In this document: positions 31,691-42,890 of the stretch, in pieces
How positions within the stretch are numbered: the stretch's first letter is position 1
How the letters are laid out: each line of letters starts with the position of its first letter
NCBI RefSeq assembly: GCF_030445035.2
Contig: NC_080688.1
Coordinates: 63,707,449-63,771,448, forward strand
DNA: 64,000 nt
Source of the DNA: Dasypus novemcinctus
Lineage: Eukaryota; Chordata; Mammalia; Cingulata; Dasypodidae
Direction: 5' to 3'
Position numbers and translations under genes: made by a program
The notes under the pieces: generated by a model
The model's database searches: none
Told to the model about the DNA's origin: nothing
The model's input: only the letters and a program-made list of their open reading frames with translations

Positions 31691-32040
31691 GCTACCGCGA
31701 TTCAGTGGCCTTCCCACCCCAGCAGCCATCTGAACCAGGGCTTAAACACACAGAAGAGAAAAGTAGAACTGCATAACAGCCATTCTTTCTGAGTTTTGTT
31801 TTTTTTTTCATTTTTTTAGAAGAATATGCATCTTTGGAAACAGGTCCCATTTTAAGCCACATAAGGCTTGAGAAAAATAAATGTGAAAATCAAAGTGCTA
31901 TTTAAGAGGAGCATCATTATTATTATTGTTATTGCAAAGAGCCTATTTGGAACTGCCTGGAAACCTAAAAACTGATTAATATTTTTAGAGCATCAGAAGG
32001 TACTTTTTTTTCCATGATAAATTCTTCTTTCCCCAATGGT
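31691..32040. other. AT-rich unassigned DNA
   Basis: Mostly A/T with short runs ('tattattattgttattgc' at 31918). Possibly regulatory or decayed repeat; not assigned. Confidence 0.3.
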
Positions 32041-32225
32041 TGAATAATCATAATCATTATTGTCGTCGTCATCATCATCCCTTCCATTAATTTATTGCTT
32101 TGTACATAATTTCCTGTGCATTAGCACATTTTGTGTTCAAACATCCCCATTTAACAGACGAGGAGATGGAGGCTCAAGAGCATATTGCAAAGTGTCAGAG
32201 GCTTGGGACTCAACCTCAGACTCTC
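32041..32225 (-). repeat. MIR-like fragment with ATC/GTC triplet run
   Basis: A short 'attgtcgtcgtcatcatcatcc' run (32058-32080) precedes 'gtgcattagcacattttgtg' and 'ccccatttaacagacgaggagatggaggctc', the antisense MIR phrase. Confidence 0.6.
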
Positions 32226-33161
32226 TGCTACCTCAGTCCACCAGGCTGCTTTGCTGGGCGAATGCTTTGAAGCCCCAAGTTGCACTGGCTCAGAAATTAG
32301 CTAAGCGGTCACCGCCAGGGATAGGGCTAAATGCAGCAAAGCCGGTCGCTTTCAGTTTGGACCCTCGAGGTCTCACCAGCAACTTCCTTAGCTCTAGCCT
32401 CGGCTCCTGGCCGTGGCCTCCTGCTGGAGCCCTGTCCCATAAAGGCCTGCCCTGGGGGCTGGGAGCCGGGTGGAGCCCCCCCACCCCCAGCCCGGCAAGA
32501 CGAGTTGTCACCGTGTTGTTATTTATGAGTCCCACTGGCCCAATGAGTGGCCTCCATGGGGTCCAGCCTGGGCCCGCTGTCTGGCCACACTTGTCACACG
32601 TCATTAGATGTTAGGTTGCCACTGACCCCTTCTGCCATCTGGCTGAGTGGCCTCGGGGTGAGGGGAGGCAGGCAGCAGCTCCTGATGCAGCGCCCCGCGT
32701 CTCTATGGTATTCGGGAAAGAGAAGCATTTCAGAAGCTGTGGTGCTAAGCCTGATGCCCCGTGAGAGAACTCGACCCGGGACAAAGGATGCTTGTGTCAC
32801 GTCCTCTCACTGTCCCCACTGACCCAGCAGCCCTCCTTTTCCCTCTGTGCCCTGGAGGAACCCCCTGATCCCCAGATCCTGGGAGCCACGGGACCCAGGG
32901 TGGGGGGAGGGACTGCCTAGCTCTCAAGATCCCTGGGGAGGCAAACGCGAAGCAACGGCATTCTACAGTGGGACATTTTGATCCCTTTACCAGGTAAGTG
33001 GAGAAAAACTCTTGGGGCAGGCATGTTCCAGTGGCCCTTAAATCACAGTAGACAACTTAGGAGATTCAGTTTCTGTAAAAAGTGAAATGTTTATAAAATG
33101 CTTTATAAAAAACTAGAAACTTGACCAAGTGGTTGCTATTGCTTTGAAACCAGGTTTATGT
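32226..33161. other. unassigned GC-rich DNA
   Basis: GC-rich, open in several frames (184 codons plus at 32060-32614, 104 codons minus), without motifs. No gene assigned. Confidence 0.35.
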
Positions 33162-33575
33162 GTTTTTTTAAAAAGATTTATTTTTTGTTTATCTCTCTTC
33201 CCCCACCCCATTGTCTGCTCTCTGTGTCCATTCGCTGTGTGTTCTTCTGTGTCCACTTGGATTCTTGTCAGCGGCACCAGGATTCTGTATCTCTTTGTGT
33301 TGCATCATCTTGCTGTGTCAGCTCTCTGTGTGTGCAGTGCCACTCCTGGGCAGGCTGCACTTTTTTTGCACTGGGTGGCTGTCCTTATGGGACACACTCC
33401 TTGAGCGTGGGCCTCCCCTATGCAGGGGACACCTCTGCGTGGCAGGGCACTCCTTGCGCACATTAACACTGTGAGTGGACCAGCTCATCACACGGGTCAG
33501 GAGGCCATGGGTTTGAACCCTGGATCTCCCATGTGATAGGCAGATGCTCTATCCGTTGAGTCAAATCCACTTCCC
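33162..33575 (-). mobile_element. DAS-III-type SINE, antisense
   Basis: Starts with T-run and 'aaaaagatttattttttg'. The right end carries the tRNA-like head (on the element strand 'gggaagtggatttgactcaacggatag') and a B-box 'gggttcaaaccc' near 33506-33520. The internal phrases 'tctgctctctgtgtccattcgctgtgtgttcttctgtgtcc' and 'gccactcctgggcaggctgcac' match the long DAS form. It is more decayed than the copy at 14.2 kb. Confidence 0.9.
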
Positions 33576-34001
33576 ATATATAAGTCTTTAATGTGAGATG
33601 TTTCTCAAACCCTCTCTGGAAGTTAGTGGCAAAGTTCTGAACACCGTTGTACTTAGGTAAAGCATACAAGGTGCCTTTCCCCAGAAGTGTGTCATGGATT
33701 CTGGAGTAAATGAGTGTTTGGTTATAAGTCACTAGAACAGACTCATCATTCACAGTGAATGGCACAACCCTGAATTCCCAGCCCCCTCTCCTGGATTGTG
33801 TACTCCACCTGTTCTGTTGCAGGACAGGGGTCTCCCAGTTCGTCCAGCTCTGGGGACAAGTTGTGATCAAGAGTTTGGTTTATGGACTCATCCAGATTTC
33901 TTGGGCTTCTTCCTTCCAAAAAGTGTATTTATCTCGGTTTCAGGATATGCCAGCAATGCTTTTTTCTCTGATTTTGTTGAACAGATCACTTCCTTTGCTA
34001 A
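33576..34001. other. unassigned unique DNA between two SINEs
   Basis: Nothing recognised. The minus frame of 135 codons (33463-33870) joins SINE sequence to unique DNA and is chance. Confidence 0.35.
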
Positions 34002-34012
34002 ATAACTCATAG
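34002..34012 (+). repeat. likely target-site duplication, left copy
   Basis: ataactcatag here matches ataagtcatag at 34449-34459 with one mismatch, flanking the SINE. Confidence 0.6.
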
Positions 34013-34448
34013 AGGGAAACGGATTTGGTTCAATGGATAGAGCATCCACCTACCACATGGGAGATCCAGGGTTCAAACCCAGGGCCTCCTGACCCATATG
34101 GTGAAGCTGGCCCATGCGCAGTGCTGATGCGCACAAAGAGCGCTGGGCCATACAGGGGTATCCCCCATGTAGAGGAGCCCCATGTGCAAGGAGTGCCTCT
34201 CCTTGTAAGGAGAGCTGCCCAGCGCGAAAAAAAAAAGTGCAGCCTGCCCAGGAGTGGGGCCGCACACACGGAGAGCTGACACAGTAAGATGATGCAACAA
34301 AAAGAAACGCAGATTCCCGGTGCCGCTGACGAGAATACAAGCTGACACAGAAGAACATACAGCGAATGGATACAGAGAGCAGACAACGGGGTGGTGCGGG
34401 GAGGCAGAGAGAAATTAATAAAAATAAAATCTAAAAAAAAATAAATAC
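34013..34448 (+). mobile_element. DAS-III-type SINE, sense
   Basis: Head 'gggaaacggatttggttcaatggatagagc' has an A-box-like region. The B-box gggttcaaaccc is at 34069-34080. The body runs through 'cccatgcgcagtgctgatgcgc' and 'cagcctgcccaggagtgggg' to the tail 'aaattaataaaaataaaatct' plus A-run. It lies head-to-head with the antisense copy at 33.2 kb, about 440 bp apart, so the pair forms an inverted repeat. Open frames of about 100 codons on the minus strand are shared by other copies and are not genes. Confidence 0.93.
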
Positions 34449-34459
34449 ATAAGTCATAG
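34449..34459 (+). repeat. likely target-site duplication, right copy
   Basis: Partner of 34002-34012, one mismatch. Confidence 0.6.
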
Positions 34460-35219
34460 GCATTTATTATTTCTGCTTATTTCTCCTCAGGAATTGCAAA
34501 CACGGGTTAGAAAACACTGACTGCTCCCCATGTGCTGCGGAAACACGCAGGCCATGAAATTCCTAAGTTGCACGGGTACAGCCAGGAAGGGACAGACATT
34601 TGCCCTGGAGGAATGCAAGGAAATGTCAGAAGCTGGGCCACCTTTTCAGTTTTCCCAAGCCAGACAACGCAAGAAAAGCTTTTTTAAAGAGTTGTTTTTA
34701 AATTCAGATTTGAGGTGAAAATTATTCACATTCGTGTTGAGAAGCGATGCTGAATGCTCTTTCCAAAGCCAGGCAGAAACGACTGTTCAGTCATCCCCTG
34801 GCTTGCCTGCGCTGGGTGACCAGGGCAGGCTGCAGCCAGGAGGGCAGGCTGCAGCAGAGGCTAGAGGGGGTAGTATGAGGTGGAGAGGTGTGAAGCTGTG
34901 CTCCAGGGGAGGGGAGGCCCCGCGTACTAGGGGGAGAGGAGGACCAGGTCAGGTTTCCAGGATGGTGTTTAGCTGTTAGATTTGATTCTTGTCGTGCCGG
35001 AAGGCCTGCCACAGGCCCTCGATGCTGGGCAAGGCAGTATTAACTCCATTTTTGTTTTTCCTGGCAAGAAAGGCAGAAGACAAAGCTTTAGAGAACCAGA
35101 AAATACCTTTCATCCTTCCCCTTCCTGTCTCTGCTTCTCCCAAGATGCTGCAAGAAACTGAGGGGCTTCCTGGGTCATCAAATAAATACATGATTAGTAA
35201 ATTGTAATATTTTCATAAC
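34460..35219. other. unassigned unique DNA
   Basis: Includes a run with 'gcaggctgcagccaggagggcaggctgcagcag' (34826-34858), a local short repeat. Nothing else is recognised. Confidence 0.35.
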
Positions 35220-35415
35220 ATGGATGCCAGTAGCATCATCTTCTTGTACTGTGTTGTATAACACGCCTTCACCTCCATCAGCTCATTTATCTGGACCACT
35301 GCTTTGTGAAATGGGAGGGAATGTCTGAGTACCTGTAGATGGGAAGGGGCAGGAGAGTAGCAGAAGTCCAGAGAGGTGCTGCCACCTGCTCAAGACCACA
35401 AAGCAAGTCACGTGG
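35220..35415 (-). repeat. MIR-like fragment
   Basis: 'cgccttcacctccatcagctcatttatctgg' and 'gtgctgccacctgctcaagaccacaaagcaagtcacg' fit antisense MIR-type wording, decayed. Confidence 0.5.
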
Positions 35416-35934
35416 TAGGTGGGGTGTCTCTGGGAGCTGTAGTAGCTGTTACTAGAATGCAGGCTTACCAGAACAGCCCTGAGCTTTGCTGGAAAGCAGA
35501 GTCGGAAGTTTGGACCCCTGACAACTGCCGCCACCCACAGCCTTCATCCCAGCTCCCCCCTACAAAATGGAAACCTGTGGACCCCCACAGCACCCAGGCT
35601 CTAGCGGTGGGGTGGGGTGCAGGAACAGGAGATGGTCATTCAGGGTTGAAACCCCACCAGCAGGAACAGGTCACATAAAAGGGAGCCAGGGCTGCCAATT
35701 TCCATTTTCATTGGAGTGGCTGGTGCTTAGTAATCCAGAAGCTTTATTTAAGGGTTGACCTCTGACTGGGCCTGTCACTCCAGTGGCAGGTGCCTGATAG
35801 CCACTGGAAATCAATAGCCGGCATGAAGGTCACTTCCTAGAAAAACTGGGGCTATCAACGTGTCAGTTCCAATGAAAGATTATAACCAACCAGCAGAGAA
35901 GTTTATCTGTGGCTGAGAGCTCATCTGAGCCGGG
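35416..35934. other. unassigned unique DNA
   Basis: Nothing recognised. Confidence 0.35.
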
Positions 35935-36215
35935 CTCGTTGTGTGCACATGTTACTACTTATGTGTGCCTGCCTGTACAATTGTGTGCTTTTGTGTCTAT
36001 ATGAACTGACATGTTTGTGCATATATGTGCACGTGTGTACCTGTGTATACTTGTCTGTAAGAGTAATGTGTATATGTGCTTTGTGCATATACACATTTGC
36101 TCTGTACTTTATGTCTAGGTGTCAGTGCACATGTGGATGTATGTGCACACATGTGTCTGTGCGTGCACACATATGCATGGCTGTGTGTGTGAATGCCCAC
36201 AGATTTGGTGTGTGG
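35935..36215. repeat. TG-rich imperfect microsatellite
   Basis: About 280 bp of interrupted TG/CA with TATA pieces. It gives Cys-rich (plus) and His-Thr-rich (minus) open frames, which are low-complexity artefacts. Confidence 0.9.
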
Positions 36216-36239
36216 GGTTAAAGGTGCATTTGGTTATTT

Positions 36240-36530
36240 GCTAGCCTTCACACATCTTCCCACCACCTGTAAGACCTGACGCAACTTGGCCCTTCCTCTC
36301 CCTCCAGTGTCCCCTCCTCCCTCCACGCTGGAGCCTGGCTGGCCTTTCACTTCCTTGAGGACACCACCCTCTTTCCCCCTCAGGGCGTTTGCACAGGCTA
36401 TTCCGGCTGAGTTGTATCCTCTTCTCACTCGTCCCATACCTGACTCTTTCCCATTATTTGATTCTCAAATTAAACGCCCCTCCCCCCAAACACTGCTCTG
36501 CCACCCTAGAGGTGTCCCTATGTATGTTTC
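36240..36530 (-). repeat. old mammalian repeat, L2-age
   Basis: 'cacctgtaagacctgacgcaacttggcccttcc', 'cacttccttgagg', 'cagggcgtttgcacaggctattccggctgag' follows a common old mammalian repeat phrase ('cagggcctttgcactggctgttcc'). Confidence 0.65.
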
Positions 36531-36719
36531 CTACATGGCATTTAGAACAACACGAGGGGATTTTACCTCTCTGTTTAGTTCATTGCTTGCTCTCTGTCTC
36601 CTCACAGGCCCCCTCTCCATCTCTGGGTGGCTGAAGCCCTCACGGGAATATCTAAAATGTCCAGCAAGGGTATAGCATGTGACACATGCCACACCTTCAG
36701 AGAAGAGGAGCTCCATTTG
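36531..36719. other. continuation of repeat or unique DNA
   Basis: 'tttagaacaacacgaggggattttacctctctgtttag' is probably a further part of the same old repeat; not certain. Confidence 0.3.
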
Positions 36720-36840
36720 CTGAGGAATTCCACACAAGCTATGTGACCTTCGCTCTTCTGGGCCTCAGTTTCCCTATCTGCAAAATGACAATACCTGCCT
36801 TAGCTACTCCATGAGATCGGAGGAAATAAAGTAAAAACTC
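36720..36840 (+). repeat. MIR fragment
   Basis: 'agctatgtgaccttcgctcttctgggcctcagtttccctatctgcaaaatgacaatacctgcc' is sense MIR core. Confidence 0.85.
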
Positions 36841-37309
36841 CCTCTTGGGAAACAGAAGCTGCTACGTTTATGTAAAATATTTTCATTTGATTAAGGGTTA
36901 TTATTACTCAGAAAGAGATGTGCAGATAAGAACAGCAGAGATAAGCCAAGGAATTCCAAACAGAAATTCCAGAATGTTTGTGTTCATGTCTATTTAAGAT
37001 ACATTCTATTTTAGATACATCTACAAATCCAGAGTCTTCTCTAGGCTTTCATCAGCTGGGAGGCTCCATTTCTCATCTGGATACCTGCGTTCAGGAAGGT
37101 GCGCTCATCTCGTCCTTTCGTGAGTGAGTCTGTTTGCGTAGGTTGAAGAGTGTATGCAAATGTATCTCACCTTAAAGGTGGGGGGAGTGCAATATAAAGA
37201 ATGAGTCAGTGCTACCCAGGGCGGACGGTTTGTTCCACATGGTTGCCATGGGAAACTGGAGCCGGATAGCAGGTCTGCTTGAGCGTCACAATTGTTAAGC
37301 AACATGGGA
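36841..37309. other. unassigned unique DNA
   Basis: Nothing recognised. Confidence 0.35.
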
Positions 37310-37490
37310 CTAGGATTTGGGAGCTGGATTCTTGTCTCCACCCCTCCACTGCTGAGCTGTGGGACCTTATGCCAACATCACCTCACCCCTTGGGCCTCAG
37401 TTTCCTCATTTGTAAAGTAAAGGAATCTAAACTTTGATAGGAAATCGCTCCAATCCTTTCCTGCTCTGCACATATGAGATTCTAAGTCAC
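37310..37490 (+). repeat. MIR-family fragment
   Basis: 'ctgctgagctgtgggaccttatgcc', 'cttgggcctcagtttcctcatttgtaaagtaaagg' in sense order; tail resembles the MIR3/MIRb variant ('tccaatcctttcctgctctg'). Confidence 0.8.
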
Positions 37491-37654
37491 GTCCCTTTTC
37501 TGGGCTCAGTTTCTCTGTCTCTTGCATGCGGGCTGCCTCCTGTAAATAGTTGAAGGGAGGGGGTAGGAATGAGAACCCAGTCGAGGCATAAGTTCCAAGT
37601 CTCCTGAATCCCAGAATGGTATCTCCTCTCTCTTGAGACAGAAACTTATGGTAT

Positions 37655-37880
37655 TAATCCTAATAGGTGCAAATTTCATTCTTTCATTCAGTTATTCAAC
37701 AGAGCTGCAATGAGCAATTACAACGTCATGATGCCAAGCACGGTGGCAGAAGCTGAGGGTTTGAAGGTGATAAAGACAGGCTCTACTGTTAAGAAGCTGG
37801 TGGTCTCATACAGGAGACAGTCAAGGAGACAGGTGATTTCATGTGCAGGGAGGGACAGGCTCCAACTGAGGTCAGTGCTG
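37655..37880 (+). repeat. old high-copy repeat (same kind as 7.4 kb)
   Basis: 'cattctttcattcagttattcaacagagctgc', 'gaaggtgataaagacaggctctactgttaagaagctggtggtctc' and 'gagacagtcaaggagacagg' are in the expected order. Confidence 0.6.
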
Positions 37881-38629
37881 AATGGGTGACAGCACCCTGG
37901 AGTCTCTTCTCCAGGGTCATCCTTCGGCCTGGAAAGAGGAGGTGACCCACCCTCCCACTCCCATCCTGAATGTGTCTGAAATTCTTCCTAAGGGCCTTGT
38001 GGAGACCCTTACCTTTAAGAAGAGCCCAAATGCTAGCACCAATGTGTGGACTCTGACAGCAACCTCCCACTTCCTGTGACAGGACACTGGGGCCCGGGCA
38101 GGAGACCTACCCTGGGTCACACAGCCCAGGGCTCCTCGCCAATGGGTCCCAGTGGTCCCCCTGCTCTACACTGTTTTACAGGTTGGATTCTGAGCAAATG
38201 CCCCACTTCCAGTCTCACTGGGTGGGGAGCTAACACTCCTGCTTCTCCATGACCTGAAATTATAGGCAGAAGTCCATGCCTTAGCAAAAAAAAAAAAAAG
38301 AGAGAAGAAAAGGGACATTGCTTTGTCCAAGTCATAATCCTCTCCGCCCTCTGGGCCCAGCAGGACATGCATTCCTGCCATGATTGTCCCCTTGTCCAAA
38401 AATATTCCTCCTCCCATTCACCTCCCGTATTCCAAAAGTCCCACTCTCTAGGCACCTGGCCCTGGGCAGCTGTCAGGGAGGATACCCTTCTGGTTACTTC
38501 ACAGTAAGATGCGAATGACTGACAGCTAGCTCTACGATTGCACTTGCATCATCAAAGAGAGTGCCCAGAGATACAAAACTTTCATAATTCCTTACATTTG
38601 TTTGACAATTGTGGTTATAGAAGTTCTGA
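37881..38629. other. unassigned unique DNA
   Basis: A poly-A run at 38286-38300 without a clear SINE body. No gene. Confidence 0.35.
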
Positions 38630-38800
38630 GCAAATCTGGGTTAGTCACTTAGGAGCTTAGATCTTATTAAAGTTGTTTAACCTCTCTGAGCCTCAGTTAC
38701 TTCATTGGGAAAAATAAGGATATTAATTAGACCCCATAATGTCAGGTGAGAATTTGCTGAGCACACAGCATAGCCTCTACTGAAAATAGGTGCTTAAGAA
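38630..38800 (+). repeat. MIR fragment
   Basis: 'aaagttgtttaacctctctgagcctcagttacttcattgggaaaaataagg' and 'aggtgcttaagaaacatttgttcc' match sense MIR core and tail. Confidence 0.8.
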
Positions 38801-39714
38801 ACATTTGTTCCTTCTGAAAGCTGGACGTTGCCATCCATGGAGATTTGGGAACTTGCTCATGAGCACTGCCTAGAGAGTGCCAGGCCAACTGGGAGCTGAG
38901 CAGCTTCTGGAGATTTGCAAAGCTCCTCCTGGCAGACGACAGCGCCCGGCCTGTCTGGGTGTGGGACGCCTGAGGCTGATGTCCAGGTGCTGGGAACAGG
39001 ATGAAGAGGCTGCTGGGCAAGGTATCTGGGGTCAGTCAGAAGTTCCTGATGCCTCTCCAATCACACCTGGAGGGTGGCCTCATGGGCCTGCGCACAGAAG
39101 CTCGCCGCTTTGGGGGTTTTCAGCAAGCAGCAGTGTCCCATCCCCATGCCCAGGCAGAGCCCTCGGTGTCGGTCGGGGTGCGCGCGTGCAGGCGTGTGTG
39201 CACGCATGTAGCTGTAGACGTGTCAGGTCCGCCTGGGCAGGGTGTCTCTTGGCATTTCCCTGAACCGTGGGGCCGTGAGGGCTGGGCTTTATGGGGCATG
39301 AGCGTGCTCTTCCATCACCCGTTTGCACAGGCAGAGCTCAGATACCTCACTGAGCTCCTGCAGCGACAGGCAGTCAAGGGACCGTGGCCCGCCCCCACCT
39401 GGCTCCGAACCTCCAGATGGCAGGGGAGGGGGCCCCGACCAGCTCTGCAGAGGTCCCACCACCCTCTCAGCCTAGGAAGGGTCCTGGCATCTTCTAAAGC
39501 CATGAGGGTTTGCTTTCCTCTACCCTGTCTTTAGAGGGCTGGCCTTTCGGAAGCAGCACTGCTGGGATTCCTGCCGTAAAGCAAAGATTTCATCCAGAGG
39601 GTGAAAGTTTATGCATTTTTCTGCACTAGGTTTGCCGAAAGTGGGATTCATTGTTTTGCTTATAGGAATCTGTTGCAGAGGGGCTTGCAAGAGGAAAAAA
39701 AAAAGTCTCATTTT
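38801..39714. other. unassigned unique DNA
   Basis: GC-richer. Overlapping frames of 128 and 177 codons on plus (38877-39263, 39001-39534) have no recognised domain and overlap each other out of frame; taken as chance. Confidence 0.35.
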
Positions 39715-40110
39715 ATATTATAAAATGATTTAATGATATCTACTGTAAAGGATATGAAAAATATGGGAAAGGAGAAAGTCAAAATCATCCCGAGGGTCAC
39801 TATCCCCAAACCCTGCTAACATTCTCTATTTCCTTCCACCATTTTTTTCTGTACACAATTTTGCAGATGTACTCTTATCATATATAGTTTGTTTTCTGTC
39901 TTTTTTTGCATGCATAAACATTTTCCATATTATTATAATCTGTTTATAAATCTCCTTCATCCTCTCTTTCCCCCACCCCCCCAACGTTCTAGTATGAAAA
40001 ATTTCAAACATACAGCAAAGATGAAAGAATTTTACAAGCAACACCATCTAGTCACCCTCTAAGCTCAGGGATTTTCATCTCTTCTTTCTGGAAATACTTA
40101 TCAAAGTCCA
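39715..40110. repeat. old L1 3' fragments, probable
   Basis: 'atttccttccaccatttttttctgtacacaattttgcag' and 'gtatgaaaaatttcaaacatacagcaaagatgaaagaattttac' match old mammalian L1 3' wording. Orientation of the first part is uncertain. Confidence 0.55.
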
Positions 40111-40425
40111 ACACGTGTGGGGCCCTGTGTTAAATGTTGGGATTCAGGAGTGAGTAAATCAGAGTCCCTCCCTCTGAAAGCAAAGGAGCCAGTGGGGAAG
40201 CAGACAGACAGACAGCCCACCCATCCCACGTGCTCACTGTCAGGGTGCAGCTGTAGACTGGGTGAGTGGGGCCTGGGAGAGAGGCCACCTCAGTCTGATT
40301 GGAGTTCGGGATGAGATGTGGACATCTTATTGCAGGCAGGTAGGTTTTTCATTAAAAACAATACTTTGAATAACATCTTTATGCATACGTGGTCTTGGTT
40401 TGGGATCGTTTCTTTTAATTAGTGT
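40111..40425. other. unassigned unique DNA
   Basis: 'ctgtgttaaatgttgggattcaggagtgagtaaatcag' may be part of the old repeat noted at 7.4 kb; otherwise nothing. Confidence 0.3.
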
Positions 40426-40625
40426 TCCATTGAACTTCCCATCTGTAAAATGGGGATTAAATATTACCTAGCTTTCAGGGTTGTCATAACGATTACATGA
40501 GTTAATTTTTAAAAGATATAGTCTATAAGTGTTAGTTATTGTTATGCTGCAGAATGGAAGCTCCCTGAGGACAAGGATTTGTGTTCGGTGGTGCTCGCTG
40601 AGATTATAAAGGCCTCCAGGGCGGG
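40426..40625 (+). repeat. MIR 3' half joined to L2-like tail
   Basis: 'cttcccatctgtaaaatggggattaaatattacctagc', 'aacgattacatgagttaa' is MIR; 'gaagctccctgaggacaaggatttgtg' (40557) is L2-like. Confidence 0.75.
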
Positions 40626-40700
40626 ACCTGTCTGCCTCCCTTACTTGGTGGAGCCCCCAGCCTGCTTCCTGTGACACAGAATTTGAATTCACATTTGTTA

Positions 40701-40715
40701 AAAGTGAAGGTCCTG
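40701..40715 (+). repeat. target-site duplication, left copy
   Basis: aaagtgaaggtcctg is repeated exactly at 41070-41084. Confidence 0.97.
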
Positions 40716-41069
40716 GGAAGCGGCTATGGCTCAATCAGTCGGGTTCCCGTCTACCATATGGGAGGCCCTGGGTTCATGACCCGGGGCCTCCTTGTGAAGG
40801 CTGGCTGGCCCACACGCCACAGAGAGCCGCCGCCCACAAATGCCGCAGAGAGCCGACTCAGCAAGGTGACGCAACGAAAAGGGAGAGAAGCAAAAAAAGA
40901 AAAATCCGTGAAAGAGCACAGTGACGGACACAGAGAGAAGACAGTAAGCAAGCTGCAAAGGGGGGGGGGAGATAAATAAAAATAAATACAGACACAGAAG
41001 AACGCACAGCAAATGGACACAGAGAGGAGACAGCACGCAAAAAGCCACAAGGGGGGGATTTAAAAAAAT
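40716..41069 (+). mobile_element. DAS-type SINE, 'cagagagccgcc' subfamily, sense
   Basis: Head 'ggaagcggctatggctcaatcagtcgggttcccg' then 'ctaccatatgggaggccctgggttcatgacc' (B-box region near 40768-40780). The body differs from the 34-kb copy: it carries 'ccacagagagccgccgcccacaaatgcc' instead of the 'gcgcagtgctgatgcgc' segment. The tail shows 'agataaataaaaataaata' near 40970-40990 followed by a second 'gacacagagaggagacagcac' block and another tail, so the 3' part is partly duplicated. An exact 15-bp target duplication fixes both ends. Confidence 0.95.
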
Positions 41070-41084
41070 AAAGTGAAGGTCCTG
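41070..41084 (+). repeat. target-site duplication, right copy
   Basis: Exact partner of 40701-40715. Confidence 0.97.
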
Positions 41085-41269
41085 TGTCATGTGCCCCAGC
41101 CCAGGGAGCAGAGAACCCTTGATCCTATACAGAGCCCCTGGCGCCGTCTCTAGGGGGCGCTGAACACCTCTGGAACTAGACTGGGACCCAGAAGGCAGCA
41201 GCCACCCAAGCCCCACAAACACATTAGCCACCCACGCCCGCTCCCCACTCCCCCCCCCCAGCTATGACT
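41085..41269. other. unassigned unique DNA
   Basis: Nothing recognised; continues the pre-insertion locus. Confidence 0.35.
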
Positions 41270-41400
41270 GGAAGGGAGAAGCATTTATTGGGTGTCGTCT
41301 TTGTGCCAAGTCCTTGCACACATGTTTTCTGTTACTGGATTCTCTCCAAGATCCCATGAGGATTTTACAGCAGCTGAGGAAACTGAGGTTCAAGGCAGCA
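41270..41400 (-). repeat. MIR fragment, antisense
   Basis: 'agcatttattgggtgtcgtctttgtgccaagtcc' and 'tcccatgaggattttacagcagctgaggaaactgaggttc' fit antisense MIR. Confidence 0.75.
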
Positions 41401-42115
41401 AAATAGTAGCAATTCCTAAGATGCCAGTAAGCACCCCCAACCCATGGCAGACGGGAGAGAAGAGGAAAGAGAAAACGGCTTTTTCCGCCCTGCGAGAAGC
41501 TATGTCCACAGCGGGACACCCGAGAGAGGCGCAGGAAGTGCTGGAGGAGAAGCCACCCCACAGGAGAGCAGGGACTCCCGTGACCCCTTAAGAAACCCAC
41601 AGGAGAGCGTGCGGGAGACCCAAGGCGGGGGCAAGCACCAGGACCAGAGGCAGGGAGAGGCTGCCTTCAGGAAACCTAGGTGACAAAGGCCCAGCCCCCT
41701 CCTGAGACGTCTGCCCAAGGTCACAGCATCTTGTCCAACACAGACACTCAGTCAAGGAAAGTAACTGCTGTGTTCACCCTGACAGCAGCCTCCTCCTCTT
41801 GACAAGCTGGCACAGGTGCACCACTCGAGCAGCGTTTTGCAAACCTTTCTGAGCTAAGCCTCATGTGTGTGTATGTGTATATCTGTGTCTGTACACACAG
41901 AAGGAATTGAACTTAAAGTTTCCTGAAACAATTTTTAACCTTATCATCCCTGATGCATCCTGGTATTTTCTCTTCTGTTTGCTTCCATTCCTCTTCTTCT
42001 TTGGCGTTCTCTCTTCCTCCTGGTGGCCACCCACGAAATTGATTTCATGACTCCCTCATAGGGCAGAACCCACCGCTTGATGGAGAAAACAGTGCAGCTG
42101 GGATAGAAGCAAGTG
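41401..42115. other. unassigned unique DNA
   Basis: Purine-rich at 41440-41660. Frames on both strands are open without motif. A T/C-rich stretch lies at 41960-42020. Confidence 0.35.
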
Positions 42116-42350
42116 CTATGCGATGTGTAGCAGATCGTGTGAGCAGTTCAGAGAATGGAGAGATTAGAAAGGGCTGAAGCAACCCAGAGGGCTTCCTGCA
42201 GGGGAAGCAGCTAGAGCTAGACTTGAAAGGGCAGCTGGCTCTGTTCATTTTAACAAGCTTTTCTAGGTCACCTACTATGTGCCAGGCTCTGTGCTTGGCC
42301 CTTGGATACCAAGATGAGGCATTTGAACAAGAGCAGGAAGACAATGGGCA
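42116..42350. repeat. old high-copy repeat fragments
   Basis: 'gagggcttcctgcaggggaagcagctagagctagacttgaaagg' then 'acctactatgtgccaggctctgtgcttggcccttggatacc' are two pieces of the repeat type at 7.4 kb, in altered order. Confidence 0.55.
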
Positions 42351-42685
42351 TCTGAACCTGAGGGACCTGAGAAAAGGAGTGGAGGGGGAGTGTGGCGTGT
42401 CTGTGGGGACAGTGGGGAGACCAGCATGGCTTGAGTGGTAGGTGGGCTGGTAAATTGCCTTGGTCAAGCCATCAATCACATCTCTCATTGGCAGAGAACC
42501 ACGGCCTTTTAAAACTTTGCACATGACACCATTTCATTTGCTACAGCAACGTGGGGGAGGGGTTGTTACCCTCACTGCACAGGCAAGGTCTGGCAGGCTG
42601 AGACCCCATGTCTTGGGCACAGGTGCACAGCTGAGAGGCGGCAGAGCCAGGCCTGGAGATGAGGGCTTCTGGCGCCACACTCTAC
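42351..42685. other. unassigned unique DNA with MIR-like piece
   Basis: 42535-42660 ('catttgctacagcaacgtgggggagg..cacaggtgcacagctgagaggcggcagagccaggcctgg') resembles a decayed antisense MIR. Confidence 0.4.
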
Positions 42686-42890
42686 ACTCTTTCCAGACCG
42701 CCTGAGTTTGAATCTCACCTCTCCCTTTATAAGTTGGGAGCTCTTGGCAAGCTGTTTAACCTCCCTGGGCCACAGTTTCCTCATTTGTAAAGTAGGGGCG
42801 ATCCTGGTGCTTGCCACACAGAGTTGTGGGGTTTCATGAGTAAATATGCTCAAGCCACTGAGAGCAGTGCCTGGCCTGGAGTCCGTGTGA
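42686..42890 (+). repeat. MIR, near full length
   Basis: 'agaccgcctgagtttgaatctcacctctcc' (B-box region), 'agttgggagctcttggcaagctgtttaacctccctgggccacagtttcctcatttgtaaagtaggg' and 'agagcagtgcctggcctgg' are in sense order. Confidence 0.9.

Noticed and set aside
35935..36221. Cys-rich small protein frame
   Set aside because: Produced by TG/TA microsatellite sequence.
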